DNA of 47,450 bases. Source: a virus. Numbering within the stretch: the first letter of the stretch is position 1; every line of letters begins with the position of its first letter. The position numbers and the translations under genes are program-made. The stretch is taken from positions 1 to 47,450 of IMG/VR virus record IMGVR_UViG_3300010389_000028, one strand, 5' to 3'. The notes beneath the pieces are model-generated. The model had not been told where the DNA came from and did no database searches. It saw nothing but the letters and a program-made list of their open reading frames with translations. Below are positions 42,252 to 47,450 of the stretch, in pieces.

Positions 42252-44156
42252 TTATCTAGTGAGAGATCCGTTTGAATAACTGGAGGTTACTGTATAGTTA
42301 CTTCCTGAGGTATCATTGCCAGAAGCAATGTTATCAGAAACCATATTAACAACAGTGTTATTAATATCTAGCTGCAAATAAAGATCCTGTAATCCAATCA
42401 CATCATTTGAATATGGTATTGCAGAAATTTCAATTAATGGAACATTATTTGAAACTTTTGTAGATATAATTTTGATTGGGTTGAGTAAAATCTCTCCCTT
42501 GATATAATCAATTGTACCAATTGATTTTTTCAATACAACTGGTTCTGTTGGTGAATTTAATTTGAACAAGAAGATTGTTCCTGTTCTCATATCTGCATTT
42601 GGTGTATCACCAAAGTAGACTACATCATTAATTCCACTGACAATAAAACCAGATGATTTGATGTTATATCCAAGTTCACTCTTGATATGGAATCTATTGC
42701 CAAAACAAATTTCATACTGTGCAAATGTATTCAGTGCAGGTTCCATATCTCTTCTGATGTTTACTGTTGTAATATCAGAAGTAATTGACTGATGACTATC
42801 ATCAATAATTTTCAAGAATTTGCTATACTTAAACCTCGCTCCAAACTTATTTAACTCAGTTGAATTGGCATATGTTGTGATATTATCAAGTACAAAAGAC
42901 TTGACATACTCTGCAGATGGTGCCAAGTTGGTATTGTAGTATACTTGAGAATTTGTCTCTACATAAAGATACTTAAGGTCAACAATCTCTGTAACAATAC
43001 CAGCAACAGAATATTTTTTCAGTGAACTTACAACATTCTCCTTAGTATCTGATGAGAGGTACACACCATTCCTTGGTTTTATGCTGATGAACACCTTCCC
43101 ATATGCAGGAGGGCTCAAATCTTCGCCACCATAAACAGATACTGAATCTGTTTCTGGAAATACCTTTGGAACAATTGCTTCATAATCCGAAGAAGTAACT
43201 GCTCTATTCTGAGAAGAATAGATCTGTGTAGCAAATTTTTTAATTGAATCTACAGACTCAATTGATTTGCCACCATATGATGCCTGGTTTGTTGTGATCA
43301 GAGATACACCTCTTGTTACAGGTGTGCCATTGTTATCTAAGATTCTTCCACTAAATGTAAATCTTGAAACATTATTTGCATCTGCACCACTGGTCACAAT
43401 GTAATTGATCACAACATAGTTTGGTTCTTCAAGTTTCAAACCAAATACTCCATCACCAAATAGAACTTCATATCTCTCATCAGAGATCTCTTGAAGGAAG
43501 TATACTGGTGTTGTTGAAGTAATATCAAATAAACTATCTGCTCTTCTGAATTTACGTTGAATAGTTGACTGCTGAGAATCATAAACAAGAACAGTCATCA
43601 ATGACGTATCAATTCCAATATTATCTAAGATATACTTTTGATTAGGATTTCTAGAACTTACAGTATATGGTTGAGAAATATATGTTCCTTCATAGATGTC
43701 AATATTATCAAAGAATGCTATTCCTGTAGAAGAAACAGGAACAGTAATGTCTGATGGTATTGCAAAATTATAAGGTCTATTTGACCTTGCATTATTAGAT
43801 GTTGATATAACAGTACCTGCCTTCAATGTCAATGAAGTTGCACTTGTATTAGATACATCAACAGAAAAGGAAACATTTGCAGTTGCTGCTTTTCTGGATT
43901 TAGGTACATATCCAATATTTCTTGCAAGAGATACTACATTCTCTCTTAAGGTAGCGCTATCAATGAATACCTCATTAGATACCATATTGGCATTATATGA
44001 GGTGATATATGTGTTATATGCTAACACATCTAGAATTGTTGAAAGGTTTGACCCTTCAAAATCATAATCAGTAAAGTTTGAATTCGCCCTTAGGTAATCC
44101 TTAATGGACGTCTTTATCTGATCAAAATCTAAGTTGCTAAAATTGACTAAAGGCAT
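42252..44156 (-). CDS. gp6: Baseplate wedge subunit (T4 gp6 homologue)
   Basis: 634 aa against 660 in T4. gp6 rings join the wedges through the inner baseplate and are a conserved core of contractile tails (gpJ-like). The N-terminus (LVNFSNLDFDQIKTSIKDYLRANSNFTDYDFEGSNLSTILDVLAYNTYITSYNANMVSNEVFIDSATLRENVVSLARNIGYVP) is the typical gp6 start. A middle VTSSDYEAIVPKVFPETDSVSVYGGEDLSPPAYGKVFISIKPRNG and the C-terminal YLQLDINNTVVNMVSDN region also fit the family. The ATG lies on the base next to the gp25 stop, and gp7 follows with a six-base gap, so 25-6-7 form one tightly packed unit. Confidence 0.95.
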   Translation of the reverse strand: MPLVNFSNLDFDQIKTSIKDYLRANSNFTDYDFEGSNLSTILDVLAYNTYITSYNANMVSNEVFIDSATLRENVVSLARNIGYVPKSRKAATANVSFSVDVSNTSATSLTLKAGTVISTSNNARSNRPYNFAIPSDITVPVSSTGIAFFDNIDIYEGTYISQPYTVSSRNPNQKYILDNIGIDTSLMTVLVYDSQQSTIQRKFRRADSLFDITSTTPVYFLQEISDERYEVLFGDGVFGLKLEEPNYVVINYIVTSGADANNVSRFTFSGRILDNNGTPVTRGVSLITTNQASYGGKSIESVDSIKKFATQIYSSQNRAVTSSDYEAIVPKVFPETDSVSVYGGEDLSPPAYGKVFISIKPRNGVYLSSDTKENVVSSLKKYSVAGIVTEIVDLKYLYVETNSQVYYNTNLAPSAEYVKSFVLDNITTYANSTELNKFGARFKYSKFLKIIDDSHQSITSDITTVNIRRDMEPALNTFAQYEICFGNRFHIKSELGYNIKSSGFIVSGINDVVYFGDTPNADMRTGTIFLFKLNSPTEPVVLKKSIGTIDYIKGEILLNPIKIISTKVSNNVPLIEISAIPYSNDVIGLQDLYLQLDINNTVVNMVSDNIASGNDTSGSNYTVTSSYSNGSLTR

Positions 44157-44558
44157 TTACCTAGTGGGTTGTAATGCAAATGATAGTTCTTGTCCAGGAA
44201 CATCCAAACCTACAATGTAATATTGTATTGTGATGTCCATTGCACCTTCATCATAATTTGGTGCTACTAATACTTCAATAATTTCAACTCTTGGTTCAAA
44301 ATTTTGAATAGTATTAATAATCTCATCACGAATAGCAATAGCAGTCATCTTATCCAAATTTTCAAAAAGAAGACCATTAACACCAGATCCAAGAACTGGG
44401 CTGAATGGTCTTTCTCCTGGTTGCGTTAAGATAAGGTTACGAACTGAACGTGCAATAGCACTTTCATTTGTAATAGCGATCAGATCATCATTCAGGGGAT
44501 TAACCTGAAAGGAGGCACTAATATCCTTAAAACCTCTACTGATCCTTTCAACTGGCAC
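44157..44558 (-). CDS. gp25: Baseplate wedge subunit (T4 gp25 homologue), GTG start
   Basis: 133 aa, the usual gp25 length. This lysozyme-like small protein is universal in contractile tails and links wedge to hub and sheath start. Landmarks: GFKDISASFQVNPLNDDLIAITNESAIARSVRNLILTQPGERPFSPVLGSGVNGLLFE and the conserved E-P-R at 88-90 (NFEPRVEIIEV). The start is GTG. No strong ribosome site is present. An AATAAATA late-promoter-like sequence lies 23 bases ahead, making this the first gene of the late wedge cluster. Confidence 0.95.
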   Translation of the reverse strand: MPVERISRGFKDISASFQVNPLNDDLIAITNESAIARSVRNLILTQPGERPFSPVLGSGVNGLLFENLDKMTAIAIRDEIINTIQNFEPRVEIIEVLVAPNYDEGAMDITIQYYIVGLDVPGQELSFALQPTR

Positions 44559-44580
44559 TTTGATACAAGAATACTCACAT

Positions 44581-44588
44581 TATTTATT
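44581..44588 (-). promoter_or_regulatory. Late promoter-like AATAAATA for gp25 and the wedge cluster
   Basis: Seven of eight match, 23 bases before the GTG start of gp25. Confidence 0.6.
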
Positions 44589-44591
44589 ACA

Positions 44592-44840
44592 CTAAAATTC
44601 AGTTAAGGGGATGGGTTCTGTACCATATTCCCAATCATCATAGTCATCATCATTACGAATCTTTTCATGTAAATCTTTTTGTGTCTTGAAATCATGCTTC
44701 TTTGGTGTGAGTTCATCATTAGCAATCTCACGAAGCATCTTTCCTTCCGAATTTACATCATAGTCTGTAATTAAATTTTTAGTACCCCATCTTTCATACA
44801 TGTAGTTGGAGTCCCTATCTGGATTTGGGTTCATAGCCAT
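44592..44840 (-). CDS. 82-aa hypothetical acidic protein
   Basis: No family recognised. It is hydrophilic and rich in D, E, N and K (NPNPDRDSNYMYERWGTKNLITDYDVNSEGKMLREIANDEL...DDDYDDWEYGTEPIPLTEF), with no membrane segment. A GGAGAAAACAG ribosome site precedes the ATG. It lies just upstream of the gp25-6-7 cluster and its stop codon is four bases from the gp25 late promoter. Similar small proteins occur beside gp25 in cyanophages as far as I recall. Role unknown. Confidence 0.8.
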   Translation of the reverse strand: MAMNPNPDRDSNYMYERWGTKNLITDYDVNSEGKMLREIANDELTPKKHDFKTQKDLHEKIRNDDDYDDWEYGTEPIPLTEF

Positions 44841-44877
44841 CTGTTTTCTCCATAAAGGTTGAACAGAACTTTTATAA

Positions 44878-44895
44878 AGGCGGTTGCTATCGCCT
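44878..44895 (-). terminator. Weak hairpin at the end of the 201-aa gene
   Basis: A 5-bp stem AGGCG/CGCCT with an 8-base loop, followed by TTTATAAAA on the minus strand, overlapping the stop codon. Short stem, so only tentative. Confidence 0.3.
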
Positions 44896-45499
44896 AGTCA
44901 ATCCAAAAACCAAGTCTGTGATAATCTTTATCTTTAATATATTTGTATTTACTCAAGTCTTCATCTATAAATTCTTCATGATCCCATACTGGTATTGCAA
45001 TACTATTACCATACCTGAAATCAGAATTCCTACGAAAATGCACTTCAATTAGTTTACCACCTATGAATTCACAATTGATCCATTCATAATTACCAACTAA
45101 CTCATGAAGTAAATCTGGAAAGATTACATCACGTTCTACTTTATACCACTTATACCACTTATGGAATAGATCATATTCTTTACGTTCACCTTTTACTATT
45201 AGTTCTGGTTTCTTATGATAAAAGTCCACAGATATATGTTCACCATCAAATATCTCACACCAGAACTCACCAGGATGTAAATGTTCAGTATCTTTTTCTA
45301 AGTACTCTATACGAGTAAACCGCCCCATACCCATAAAGTTCTGTGATGGTCTGATAATATAAAAGTCAGGTTTAGGAACCTGAAGTCCTGCAGGACCACA
45401 AGTATAACCTAAAACCTGACTTAAATGCAGTTTATTGTAGATCCACAGATCCTTTGAGTTAATTGAATTCCACTCTTCAGATACTGTGAGATGATACAT
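44894..45499 (-). CDS. 201-aa conserved hypothetical protein
   Basis: No certain family. Features: MYHLTVSEEWNSINSKDLWIYNKLHLSQVLGYTCGPAGLQVPKPDFYIIRPSQNFMGMGRFTRIEYLEKDTEHLHPGEFWCEIFDGEHISVDFYHKK. The IIRPSQNFMGMGR loop followed by GEFWCEIFDGEHISVDF faintly recalls a nucleotide-grip and acidic-strand layout of ATP-grasp proteins, but the rest of the fold cannot be confirmed by eye, so no function is assigned. The C-terminal half is W/Y/K-rich. Its ATG is five bases past the stop of the 47-aa gene, and both are likely read from the promoter before the glycosyltransferase gene. Confidence 0.82.
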   Translation of the reverse strand: MYHLTVSEEWNSINSKDLWIYNKLHLSQVLGYTCGPAGLQVPKPDFYIIRPSQNFMGMGRFTRIEYLEKDTEHLHPGEFWCEIFDGEHISVDFYHKKPELIVKGERKEYDLFHKWYKWYKVERDVIFPDLLHELVGNYEWINCEFIGGKLIEVHFRRNSDFRYGNSIAIPVWDHEEFIDEDLSKYKYIKDKDYHRLGFWID

Positions 45500-45504
45500 G
45501 AATA

Positions 45505-45648
45505 TTAACCTTTTCCTTGACCACGATAACGCTTCTTACGACCATTACGAGAAGTAGCACTCAACAATGTACGAGAAGATCGCCCTTGACGAGTTTTCTT
45601 TGGTGCGCCTGGTTCAAAAATAGTTTTATTAGATCCACCTTTTGCCAT
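45505..45648 (-). CDS. 47-aa very basic protein
   Basis: MAKGGSNKTIFEPGAPKKTRQGRSSRTLLSATSRNGRKKRYRGQGKG: about one third of residues are K or R, with no hydrophobic core. It has an AGGAGAAAACT ribosome site and starts 13 bases after the glycosyltransferase stop. Proteins of this kind recur beside structural genes in T4-like cyanophages (from memory). It is likely a nucleic-acid-binding or particle-associated small protein; this is inferred from charge alone. Confidence 0.75.
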   Translation of the reverse strand: MAKGGSNKTIFEPGAPKKTRQGRSSRTLLSATSRNGRKKRYRGQGKG

Positions 45649-45661
45649 AGTTTTCTCCTAA

Positions 45662-46438
45662 TCAAATTACACGCATTTTTTCATGACCAACACGAATACG
45701 AGGATCACACCAGATCTCATATCCTGCTTCAATTGCATCAAGACAGAATGATACATCTTCACCACACATGTCTTGTACTGCACCAGATTCAAATACTTGC
45801 ATCTTAGGTGCAAACCAAGGATACTTCATCATCTCATGTTCAAATACACCCTTTTGAATCATAACCCATCCAAAACCAGTGTAGTCTACAGTAAAGGGTT
45901 TAGTACGCTTACTAATACCATCTACCATCTCATGATTCATTACACCACCATTGTTACGGAAATCATCCTCATCCAACCAGTGTGCAACTGATGTAGTACG
46001 TCCATCTTCTGTACTATACCATCCAGCAACAATTGCTTTCTCCTCGCCATCTTCATTAAGCGCAAGGTCACACAGTTGCCAGAACTTCTCACTAGTAAAC
46101 ACAATATCACTATCAATCCATAATTGATAATCATAATTCAGTTTACCATCCCAAGGAATTTGATCAGGTCCACGAAGAACATTTGCACCAAGACATTTAC
46201 AACGTGCAAAGTTCACCATAGAACTATAGTCTTGAGAAATCTGAATACTCATTCCATTTTGTACCATATCAAAGCACAATTGAACAAAGTTCTTCAGAAA
46301 CGTAAAGGAGCATCCGCGGCCTGGTAAACAGAACACAATACTCTTACCACGCATTCGCTCCTTAATAGCTTCATAATCCCAATCCTCTTTCTTTTGTGTC
46401 TTGGGAGTTGCCGCCTTCACAGTAAATCCTTTTGCCAT
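45662..46438 (-). CDS. Glycosyltransferase-like protein (GT-A fold type), 258 aa
   Basis: Residues 32-60 (KSIVFCLPGRGCSFTFLKNFVQLCFDMVQNG) form the first strand-helix unit. Then YDYQLWIDSDIVF carries the D109-x-D111 motif typical of nucleotide-sugar/metal binding. A middle AGWYSTEDGRTTSVAHW follows, and the end has CGEDVSFCLDAIEAGYEIWCDPRIRVGHEK with an acidic GED and H252, in the order seen in family-2-like GT-A enzymes. Expected role: transfer of a sugar to a phage or host target; which one is not shown. It is preceded by a good sigma-70-type promoter and may be expressed earlier than the structural genes. The first 20 residues (KGFTVKAATPKTQKKED) are a basic extension. Confidence 0.82.
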   Translation of the reverse strand: MAKGFTVKAATPKTQKKEDWDYEAIKERMRGKSIVFCLPGRGCSFTFLKNFVQLCFDMVQNGMSIQISQDYSSMVNFARCKCLGANVLRGPDQIPWDGKLNYDYQLWIDSDIVFTSEKFWQLCDLALNEDGEEKAIVAGWYSTEDGRTTSVAHWLDEDDFRNNGGVMNHEMVDGISKRTKPFTVDYTGFGWVMIQKGVFEHEMMKYPWFAPKMQVFESGAVQDMCGEDVSFCLDAIEAGYEIWCDPRIRVGHEKMRVI

Positions 46439-46466
46439 TCTTTGAAATCACTCCATTTCAGTTCTT

Positions 46467-46495
46467 ATTATACTTGGGTAGACTCTGTAAGTCAA
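46467..46495 (-). promoter_or_regulatory. Sigma-70-type promoter TTGACT-17-TATAAT
   Basis: On the minus strand TTGACT (46490-46495), a 17-base spacer and perfect TATAAT (46467-46472), 28 bases before the glycosyltransferase ATG. The -35 overlaps the stop codon of the 69-aa gene. Confidence 0.78.
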
Positions 46496-46701
46496 TAACT
46501 ACTTGAACATACTTCTTCCTTTCTTGGGAGTGCTACTGATGTGTATGATAGATCTTCTTTGTTGTGACCATTATCAAGAAGATCAATCATATTACAGAGC
46601 ATCTCCCAATGTTGTTTGAAACTCTCCTCACTTAATGAATGATATAAACACCTATCCTTTAAGTATATGTGATATATCATTGTATCAACCTTTTTAGTCA
46701 T
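46492..46701 (-). CDS. 69-aa small conserved hypothetical protein
   Basis: MTKKVDTMIYHIYLKDRCLYHSLSEESFKQHWEMLCNMIDLLDNG...EDLSYTSVALPRKEEVCSSSY. The segment IYHIYLKDRCLYHSLSEESFKQHWEML is a motif I recall from many T4-like cyanophages, usually read as a small soluble protein of unknown function. An internal ATG at codon 8 (MIYHIYL) could be the true start. It follows a long gene-free stretch and has no strong ribosome site next to the first ATG. Confidence 0.7.
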   Translation of the reverse strand: MTKKVDTMIYHIYLKDRCLYHSLSEESFKQHWEMLCNMIDLLDNGHNKEDLSYTSVALPRKEEVCSSSY

Positions 46702-47006
46702 AAAAATTCTTGGGAAATTTTTTCTAAGGATCTTGAATACCCTTGATGAATTATATATGGTGCCCTCTATATGAACCTTGTGGGGGTTTTCAGTACCTGG
46801 GGGTTTATAAAAAACCCCTGCAGTCCTTATAGAACCTGGGGAATTTTTTTATTAGGGAGATATTGAGCTCTCAAAAGACATACAGTGTAGGTTAGGTAGA
46901 CCGGTCTTTTTCGATAAGGGGGGGGGCAATAACTTATAACACGCTAGGCAACCCACAAGGCGCCACAAAATATCAACAACAACTGTCCTTTTCACTGTCA
47001 CTTAAG

Positions 47007-47035
47007 AGTCTAACATAAATGCCCCTCAGTGTCAA
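47007..47035 (-). promoter_or_regulatory. Promoter-like TTGACA-17-TAGACT
   Basis: Perfect -35 (47030-47035), 17-base spacer and 4/6 -10 (47007-47012) on the minus strand. Transcription would enter the long gene-free region, giving a leader of about 300 bases before the 69-aa gene. The -35 lies in the loop of the hairpin at 47020-47045. Confidence 0.5.
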
Positions 47036-47045
47036 CCAAGGGGCA
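47020..47045 (-). terminator. Hairpin after the 78-aa gene
   Basis: A 7-bp stem TGCCCCT/AGGGGCA with a 12-base loop, followed by TTTATGTT on the minus strand. Located 11 bases after the stop of the 78-aa gene. The U-tract is imperfect. Confidence 0.45.
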
Positions 47046-47055
47046 CACAGTTAGT

Positions 47056-47292
47056 TCACAGTTCCTGCATCATTTCATTGATCTCAATGCCATCAATCTT
47101 GGCATCATCCCACTTCACACCATCAGGCGTTTCTGTGGAACCACAATCATACAGAAGACTCACAAGTTCTTGATAGTTAGTGCATGTCTTTGCTGCATCA
47201 TAAAGACCCTGATCATTCTGAATCCAGAGTGATACATTCCAGGTCTCATAGTTAGCATAACCATTGTAGGTCATTTCAAGAGTAGCAGTCAT
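47056..47292 (-). CDS. 78-aa YANYETWNV-type protein (DUF7249-like)
   Basis: The core YNGYANYETWNVSLWIQNDQGLYDAA is a motif found in small proteins of many phages and some bacteria; I recall it as DUF7249, with unknown function. The rest (CTNYQELVSLLYDCGSTETPDGVKWDDAKIDGIEINEMMQEL) is acidic and probably helical. The ATG is preceded by a weak TTACCT-17-TATAAG promoter-like pair and followed after its stop by a hairpin, so it may be a separately transcribed non-structural gene. Confidence 0.85.
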   Translation of the reverse strand: MTATLEMTYNGYANYETWNVSLWIQNDQGLYDAAKTCTNYQELVSLLYDCGSTETPDGVKWDDAKIDGIEINEMMQEL

Positions 47293-47306
47293 GAATTTGT
47301 GTGTGT

Positions 47307-47335
47307 CTTATACTACTGGAACAGTTTAGAGGTAA
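47307..47335 (-). promoter_or_regulatory. Weak promoter-like TTACCT-17-TATAAG
   Basis: -35 at 47330-47335 and -10 at 47307-47312 on the minus strand, 15 bases before the 78-aa ATG. Both boxes deviate from consensus. Confidence 0.35.
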
Positions 47336-47349
47336 CTAACTTTAATACC

Positions 47350-47450
47350 TCAGAAGTTCACAGGATCAAGAGTAGGCATTGCAATGGAAATACAAGTGTC
47401 ATGTTCAATTACCTCTGCACTGTTAGTATCAACAATTGCATCCAAGATTT
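47350..47450 (-). CDS. C-terminal end of an unidentified gene, cut by the window edge
   Basis: An open frame runs in from the right edge and ends with TGA after ...EVIEHDTCISIAMPTLDPVNF. About 33 residues are visible, without a recognised motif. The strand and frame fit the neighbouring genes. Confidence 0.5.
   Translation of the reverse strand, partial: ILDAIVDTNSAEVIEHDTCISIAMPTLDPVNF

Larger units (their letters stand above)
46702..47055. other. 354-base gene-free region with hairpins, G/C tracts and promoter-like sequences
   Basis: No supported gene on either strand. It holds three related G-rich stretches on the plus strand (CTTGTGGGGGTTTT, ACCTGGGGGTTTA, ACCTGGGGAATTTTTTT at about 46776-46850), a 7-bp hairpin GGGGTTT-ATAAA-AAACCCC at 46800-46818, nine consecutive G at 46918-46926, a TATAAT box at about 46750-46755 with no clear -35, and the TTGACA promoter and hairpin listed separately. 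This is unusual length and composition for a genome otherwise packed with genes; it is probably regulatory or a small-RNA region. Confidence 0.6.

Noticed and set aside
44894-45499. ATP-grasp enzyme call for the 201-aa protein
   Set aside because: Only one glycine-rich loop and an acidic strand hint at it; the metal-binding residues and fold order cannot be confirmed by eye.
46771-46866. 31-aa plus-strand frame in the gene-free region
   Set aside because: Very short, no ribosome site, and its apparent internal repetition comes from the G-rich DNA repeats.
1-47450. tRNA genes, attachment sites or insertion sequences
   Set aside because: No cloverleaf-like sequence, terminal inverted repeats with transposase, or integrase was seen in the gaps between genes.

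Overview
The window is a late (virion-structure) segment of a T4-like marine cyanophage genome: a myovirus of Synechococcus or Prochlorococcus, the group now called Kyanoviridae. It is AT-rich, every supported gene is on the minus strand, and genes are separated by a few bases or overlap. The T4 structural genes 25, 6, 7, 8, 13, 14, 15 and 16 appear in T4-like order. T4-type late promoters (consensus TATAAATA) precede many genes. Reading runs from the high-coordinate end (upstream) to the low-coordinate end (downstream). No RNA gene, photosynthesis gene, integrase, transposase or CRISPR array was found.

Layout in transcription order. (1) 47450-44590: the end of an unidentified gene, a small YANYETWNV-type protein, a 354-base gene-free region with promoter and hairpin signals, a small protein, a glycosyltransferase-like gene behind a good sigma-70 promoter, a 47-aa basic protein and two unknown genes. 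(2) 44558-27186: baseplate wedge genes gp25, gp6, a 4034-aa gp7 homologue with a YHYH domain, a gp10-N-terminus/S74 fusion, and gp8. (3) 27179-15682: a 2503-aa DUF4815-type protein in the place of T4 9-12/wac, a small coiled-coil protein, the neck and tail-completion proteins gp13, gp14 and gp15, and the small terminase gp16. (4) 15669-2481: an adsorption cassette of small structural proteins, a coiled-coil protein, a beta-helix protein, a C1q-like fibre, a 1833-aa fibre with about 160 copies of a G[DN][VL]T tetrapeptide, a companion fibre, and an Mtd-like/S74 protein. (5) 2475-1: a 51-aa protein, a 659-aa mosaic protein and a 106-aa protein whose leader resembles the capsid-targeting sequence of T4 internal head proteins, then the first six codons of another gene.

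How they fit together. gp25/gp6/gp7/gp8 build baseplate wedges. The gp10-like and DUF4815 proteins probably decorate them. gp13/14/15 close neck and tail, and gp16 serves DNA packaging. The 15.7-2.5 kb cassette supplies receptor-binding and fibre parts. The leader-bearing proteins may be packaged into the head.

The main unusual signals are: a GxGY beta-repeat inserted into five otherwise unrelated structural proteins; a second short module shared by gp15, gp7 and the DUF4815 protein; the tetrapeptide fibre with its 12-bp DNA periodicity; late promoters nested in or abutting hairpins, so that readthrough and newly started mRNAs would fold differently; and a mosaic protein containing a paralogue of the neighbouring leader-bearing protein. 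All family assignments come from sequence recalled by eye; no search was run.
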